The position numbers and the translations under genes were made by a program. From assembly GCA_021234535.1 (NCBI GenBank), contig CM037840.1, positions 14,525,415 to 14,589,414 on the forward strand: DNA of 64,000 nt. The letters run 5' to 3'. The stretch comes from Stichopus chloronotus (lineage: Eukaryota > Echinodermata > Holothuroidea > Aspidochirotida > Stichopodidae). Shown here piece after piece: positions 59,801-64,000 of the stretch. Position 1 is the first letter of the stretch, and each line of letters begins with the position of its first letter. Below the pieces are notes generated by a model. That model did not search any database. It was not told the DNA's origin and worked only from the letters and a program-made list of their open reading frames with translations.

Positions 59801-62800
59801 ACTTGTTGGAGTTGATGTTGGTGTACTAGTTAGAGTAGATGTTGGTGTGCTGGTGGGAGTTGAAGTTGGTGTACTTGTTGGAGTTGATGTTAGTGTACTA
59901 GTTGGAGTTGATGTTGGTGTGCTAGTTGGAGTAGATGTTTGTGTACTTGTTGGTGTACTGGTTGGAGTAGATGTTGGAGTTGATGATGGTGTACTAGTTG
60001 CAGTGGAAGTATGAGTACATGTTTCAGTTGTAGAGCACAACCCAGTGGTTAAAGTTTCTGTATGAGGTGTGAATGTTGGAGTACTGGTAGGAATAGAAGT
60101 TGGTGTACTCGTAGGGGTTGATGTTGGTGTACTAGTTGGAGTAGATGTTGGTGTACTGGTAGGAGTAGAAGTTGGTGTACTTGTCGGGGTTGATGTTGGT
60201 GTACTAGTTAGAGTGGATGTTGGTGTACTGGTGGGAGTAGAAGTTGGTGTGCTTGTTGGAGTTGATGATGGTGTACTAGTTAGAGTAGATGTTGGTGTGC
60301 TGGTGGGAGTTGAAGTTGGTGTACTTGTTGGAGTTGATGTTGGTGTTTTAGTTGGAGTAGATGTTTGCGTAGTTGCTGGTGTACTGGTTGAAGTAGATGT
60401 TGAAGTTGATGATGGTGTACTAGTTGCAGTGGAAGTATGAGTACATGTTTCAGCTGTAGAGCACAATTCAGTAGTTCCAGTTTCTGTATGAGGTGTAAAG
60501 GTTATAGTGCTAGTTGGGGTAGATGTTGGTGTACTTGTAGGAGTTGATGTTGGTGTACTTGTTGGAGTTGATGTTGGTGTACTAGTTGGAGTAGATGTTG
60601 ATGTACTGGTGGGAGTAGAAGTTGGTGTACTTGTTGGAGTTGATGTTGGTGTACTAGTTGGAGTAGATGTTGGAGGTGACGACGGTGTACTAGTTGCAGT
60701 GGTAATATGAGTACATGTTTCAGTTGTAGAGCACAACTCAGTAGTTGCAGTTTCTGTATGAGGAGTGAATGTTGGTGTACTGGTGGGAGTAGAGGTTGGT
60801 GTACTTGTAGGGGTAGATGTTGGTGTACTAGTTGGAGTAGATGTTGGTGTACTGGTGGGAGTAGAAGTTGGTGTACTTGTAGGAGTTGATGTTGGTGTAG
60901 TAGTTAGAGTAGATGTTGGTGTACTGGTGGGAGTAGGAGTTGGTGTACTTGTTGGAGTTGATGTTGGTGTACTCGTTGCAGTGGAAGTATGAGTACATGT
61001 TTCAGCTGTAGTTGCGGTAGACGTTTGTGTACTTGTAGGAGTTGATGGTGGTGTACTTGCAGGAGTTGATGTTGGTGTACTAGTTGGAGAAGAAGTTGAT
61101 GTACTGGTGGGAGTAGAAGTTGGTGTACTTGTAGGAGTTGATGTTGGTGTACTAGTTAGAGTAGATGTTGGTGTACTGGTGGGAGTAGAACTTGGTGTAC
61201 TAGTTGGAGTAGATGTTGGTGTACTAGTTGGAGTAGATGTTTGCGGAGTTGCTGGTGTACTGGTTGAAGTAGATGTTGAAGTTGATGATGGTGTACTAGT
61301 TGCAGTGGAAGTATGAGTACATGTTTCACCTGTAGAGCACAATTCAGTAGTTCCAGTTTCTGTATGAGGTGTTAAGGTTATAGTGCTAGTTGGGGTAGAT
61401 GTTGGTGTACTTGTAGGAGTTGATGTTGGTGTACTTGTTGGACTTGACGTTGGTGTACTAGTTGGAGTAGATGTTGATGTACTGGTGGGAGTAGAAGTTG
61501 CTGTACTTGTTGGAGTTGATGTTGGTGTACTAGTTGGAGTAGATGTTTGCGTAGTTGCTGTTGTACTGGTTGAAGTAGATGTTGAAGTTGATGATGGTGT
61601 ACTAGTTGCAGTGGAAGTATGAGTACATGTTTCAGCTGTAGAGCACAATTCAGTAGTTCCAGTTTCTGTATGAGGTGTAAAGGTTATAGCGCTAGTTGGG
61701 GTAGATGTTGGTGTACTTGTAGGAGTTGATGTTGGTGTACTTGTTGGAGTTGATGTTGGTGTACTAGTTGGAATAGATGTTGATGTACTGGTGGGAGTAG
61801 AAGTTGGTGTACTTGTTGGAGTTGATGTTGGTGTACTAGTTTGAGTAGATGTTGCTGTACTGGTGGGAGTAGAAGTTGCTGTACTTGTAGGAGTTGATGT
61901 TGGTGTACTAGTTGGAGTAGATGTTGATGTACTGGTGAGAGTAGAAGTTGGTGTACTTGTTGGAGTTGATGTTGTTGTACTCGTTGCAGTGGAAGTATGA
62001 GTACATGTTTCAGCTGTAGAGCACAATTCAGTAGTTCCAGTTTCTGTATGAGGTGTAAAGGTTATAGTGCTAGTTGGGGTAGATGTTGGTGTACTTGTAG
62101 GAGTTGATGTTGGTGTACTTGTTGGAGTTGATGTTGGTGTACTAGTTGTAATAGATGTTGATATACTGGTGGGAGTAGAAGTTGGTGTACTTGGAGTTGA
62201 TGTTGGTGTACTAGTTGGAGTAGATGTTGCTGTACTGGTGGGAGTAGAAGTTGCTGTACTTGTAGGAGTTGATGTTGGTGTACTAGTTGGAGTAGATGTT
62301 GATGTACTGGTGGGAGTAGAAGTTGGTGTACTTGTAGGAGTTGATGTTGGTGTACTAGTTAGAGTAGATGTTGGTGTACTGGTGGGAGTAGAAGTTGGTG
62401 TACTAGTTGGAGTAGATGTTGGTGTACTAGTTGGAGTAGATGTTTGCGTAGTTGCTGGTGTACTGGATGAAGTACATGTTGAAGTTGATGATGGTGTACT
62501 AGTTGCAGTGGAAGTATGAGTACATGTTTCAGCTGTAGAGCACAATTCAGTAGTTCCAGTTTCTGTATGAGGTGTAAAGGTTATAGTGCTAGTTGGGGTA
62601 GATGTTGGTGTACTTGTAGGAGTTGATGTTGGTGTACTTGTTGGAGTTGATGTTGGTGTACTAGTTGGAGTAGATGTTGATGTACTGGTGGGAGTAGAAG
62701 TTGGTGTACTTGTTGGAGTTGATGTTGGTGTACTAGTTGGAGTAGATGTTTGCGTAGTTTCTGGTGTACTGGTTGAAGTAGATGTTGAAGTTGATGATGG

Positions 62801-63985
62801 TGTACTAGTTGCAGTGGAAGTATGAGTACATGTTTCAGCTGTAGAGCACAATTCAGTAGTTCCAGTTTCTGTATGAGGTGTAAAGGTTATAGTGCTAGTT
62901 GGGGTAGATGTTGGTGTACTTGTAGGAGTTGATGTTGGTGTACTTGTTGGAGTTGATGTTGGTGTACTAGTTGGAATAGATGTTGATGTACTGGTGGGAG
63001 TAGAAGTTGGTGTACTTGTTGGAGTTGATGTTGGAGTACTAGTTGGAGTAGATGTTGCTGTACTGGTGGGAGTAGAAATTGCTGTACTTGTAGGAGTTGA
63101 TGTTGGTGTACTAGTTGGAGTAGATGTTGATGTACTGGTGGGAGTAGATGTTTGTGTAGTTTTTTGTGTACTGGTTGAAGTAGGTGTTGAAGTTGATGAT
63201 GGTGTACTTGTTGCAGTGGAAGTATGAGAACATGTTTCAGCTGTAGAGCACAATTCAGTAGTTCCAGTTTCTGTATGAGGTGTAAAGGTTATAGTGCTGG
63301 TTGGGGTAGATGTTGGTGTACTTGTAGGAGTTGATGTTGGTGTACTTGTTGGAGTTGATGTTGGTGTACTAGTTGGAGTAGATGTTGGAGGTGATGATGG
63401 TGTACTAGTTGCAGTGGTAATATGAGTACATGTTTCAGTTGTAGAGCACAACTCAGTAGTTCCAGTTTCTGTATGAGGAGTGAATGTTGGTGTACTGGTG
63501 GGAGTAGAAGTTGGTGTACTTGTAGGAGTTGATGTTGGTGTACTAGTTAGAGTAGATTTTGGTGTACTGGTGGGAGTAGGAGTTGGTGTACTTGTTGGAG
63601 TTGATGTTGGTGTACTCCTTGCAGTGGAAGTATGAGTACATGTTTCAGCTGTAGTTGGGGTAGAAGTTGGTGTACTTGTAGGAGTTGATGGTGGTGTACT
63701 TGTAGGAGTTGATGTTGGTGTACTAGTTGGAGTAGATGTTGGTGTACTGGTGGGAGTAGAAGTTGGTGTACTTGTAGGAGTTGATGTTGGTGTACTAGTT
63801 GGAGTAGATGTTGGTGTACTGGTGGGAGTAGAAGTTGGTGTACTAGTTGGAGTAGATGTTGGTGTACTAGTTGGAGCAGATGTTTGTATACTTGTTAATG
63901 TACTGGTTGAAGTAGATGTTGAAGTTGATGATGGTGTACTAGTTGCAGTAGAAGTATGAGTACATGTTTCAGCTGTAGAGCACAA
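41803..63985 (-). CDS. Giant mucin PTS exon (partial; continues past right edge)
   Basis: A single open frame of about 7,400 codons with no stop reaches the right edge of the window. The donor is AAATTGACAG|GTTCGC (GT at 41,802-41,801), phase 1. The protein is almost wholly TSTP tetrads, with Thr at every second residue over long runs. They are broken about every 250-500 bp by a spacer of the type [21 protein letters not shown] carrying two cysteines (C-x5-C). About 58 spacers can be counted by eye. Such a region would be densely O-glycosylated and extended. The left 0.7 kb (the protein's C-terminal end of this exon) is less regular. Occasional N-S-T sequons occur. The long Val/Gly plus-strand frames over this region are antisense shadows. 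The true 5' end of the exon is outside the window. Confidence 0.93.
44680..48940. repeat. Two tandem copies of a 2,130 bp higher-order repeat
   Basis: Corresponding landmarks recur at a constant offset of 2,130 bp. The start points 45,009/47,139, 45,447/47,577, 45,837/47,967 and 46,287/48,417, and the end point 44,954/47,084, all differ by exactly this amount. The sequence between them is almost identical, including rare variants such as Thr-Cys-Thr-Pro near 45,110 and 47,240 and the Tyr or Ser variants at unit ends. 2,130 bp is 710 codons, so the duplication keeps the frame. Its limits are approximate. Confidence 0.85.
51267..57700. repeat. Nested higher-order duplications (offsets 1,752, 2,220 and 3,972 bp)
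   Basis: Blocks at 51,681, 53,901 and 55,653 are near-identical, with offsets of 2,220 and 1,752 bp. Blocks at 52,119, 52,497, 52,815, 53,181 and 53,487 recur at 56,091, 56,469, 56,787, 57,153 and 57,459, each 3,972 bp further on (3,972 = 2,220 + 1,752). The block at 50,013-50,798 also resembles 51,267-52,052 with an offset of 1,254 bp. All offsets are multiples of 6 bp. The pattern implies recent, repeated unequal exchange. Confidence 0.82.
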
Positions 63986-64000
63986 TTCAGTAGTTCCAGT

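Larger units (their letters stand above)
26042..63985 (-). other. Mucin gene (3' part; 5' end beyond window)
   Basis: This is a chain of minus-strand exons joined by compatible GT..AG boundaries. In transcript order: the giant PTS exon (to 41,803), 41,229-41,062, 39,598-39,338, 38,771-38,361, 36,449-36,123, 35,013-34,225, 31,467-30,994, 28,625-28,137, 27,672-27,545 and 26,203-26,042. Every junction before the last is phase 1; the last is phase 0. The encoded order is PTS, CysD, PTS, CysD, CysD, CysD, CTCK, the layout of the C-terminal half of secreted polymeric mucins. No VWD, C8, TIL or signal peptide is visible; these would lie to the right of the window. The gene symbol is unknown. Which exons are actually used, and whether alternative splicing occurs, cannot be judged from DNA. 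Confidence 0.85.

Noticed and set aside
42210..63959. Dozens of plus-strand open frames encoding Val/Gly repeats ([17 protein letters not shown])
   Set aside because: They are the antisense of the TSTP repeat. Stops fall regularly at the spacers, and the minus strand has one unbroken frame with proper splice sites and mucin composition.

Overview
The window looks like nuclear DNA of a marine invertebrate animal, most likely a deuterostome (echinoderm, hemichordate or amphioxus grade); the species cannot be fixed from sequence alone. The reasons are intron-split genes with GT..AG boundaries, abundant microsatellites and homopolymer runs, decayed DNA transposons, and two gene families typical of such animals: NXPE (neurexophilin plus PC-esterase) and a secreted mucin with WxxW/CysD domains. 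There are no operons or bacterial signals, and I found no rRNA or credible tRNA.

Layout. 1-10.67 kb: no gene recognised; simple repeats, homopolymer tracts and a dispersed repeat family. 10.68-17.46 kb: four exons of an NXPE-family gene on the minus strand, compatible in phase and encoding a membrane anchor, a neurexophilin-like domain and a PC-esterase domain; the start codon was not found. 17.5-26.0 kb: intergenic DNA with a hAT transposase relic, inverted repeats and a pair of ~115 bp direct repeats. 26.04 kb to the right edge: one large minus-strand mucin gene, entering from beyond the edge and running leftwards.

The mucin is the main feature. A single exon of at least 22.2 kb (41,803 to beyond 63,985) is one uninterrupted Thr/Ser/Pro frame of about 7,400 residues made of TSTP tetrads. 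About 58 spacers, nearly all with a Cys-x5-Cys pair, interrupt the tetrads. I then traced ten further exon-like segments leftwards: two short PTS exons, a CysD exon, another PTS exon, a CysD relic, three more CysD+PTS exons, and a C-terminal cystine knot (CTCK) split over two exons and ending in TGA at 26,042-26,044. Every intron in the mucin chain is phase 1 except the last (phase 0), and each internal exon from 28.1 to 41.2 kb is an exact multiple of three. The VWD-type N-terminal part expected in gel-forming mucins would lie beyond the right edge.

The two genes may be related in function. CysD and CTCK domains serve mucin network formation and disulfide dimerisation, and a vertebrate NXPE protein has been reported to modify mucin sialic acids. 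The neighbourhood of an NXPE gene and a mucin is therefore suggestive but unproven. The most novel elements are the size and regularity of the PTS exon, its periodic cysteine pairs, its multi-kilobase frame-preserving higher-order duplications, and ongoing exon duplication and decay in the CysD region.
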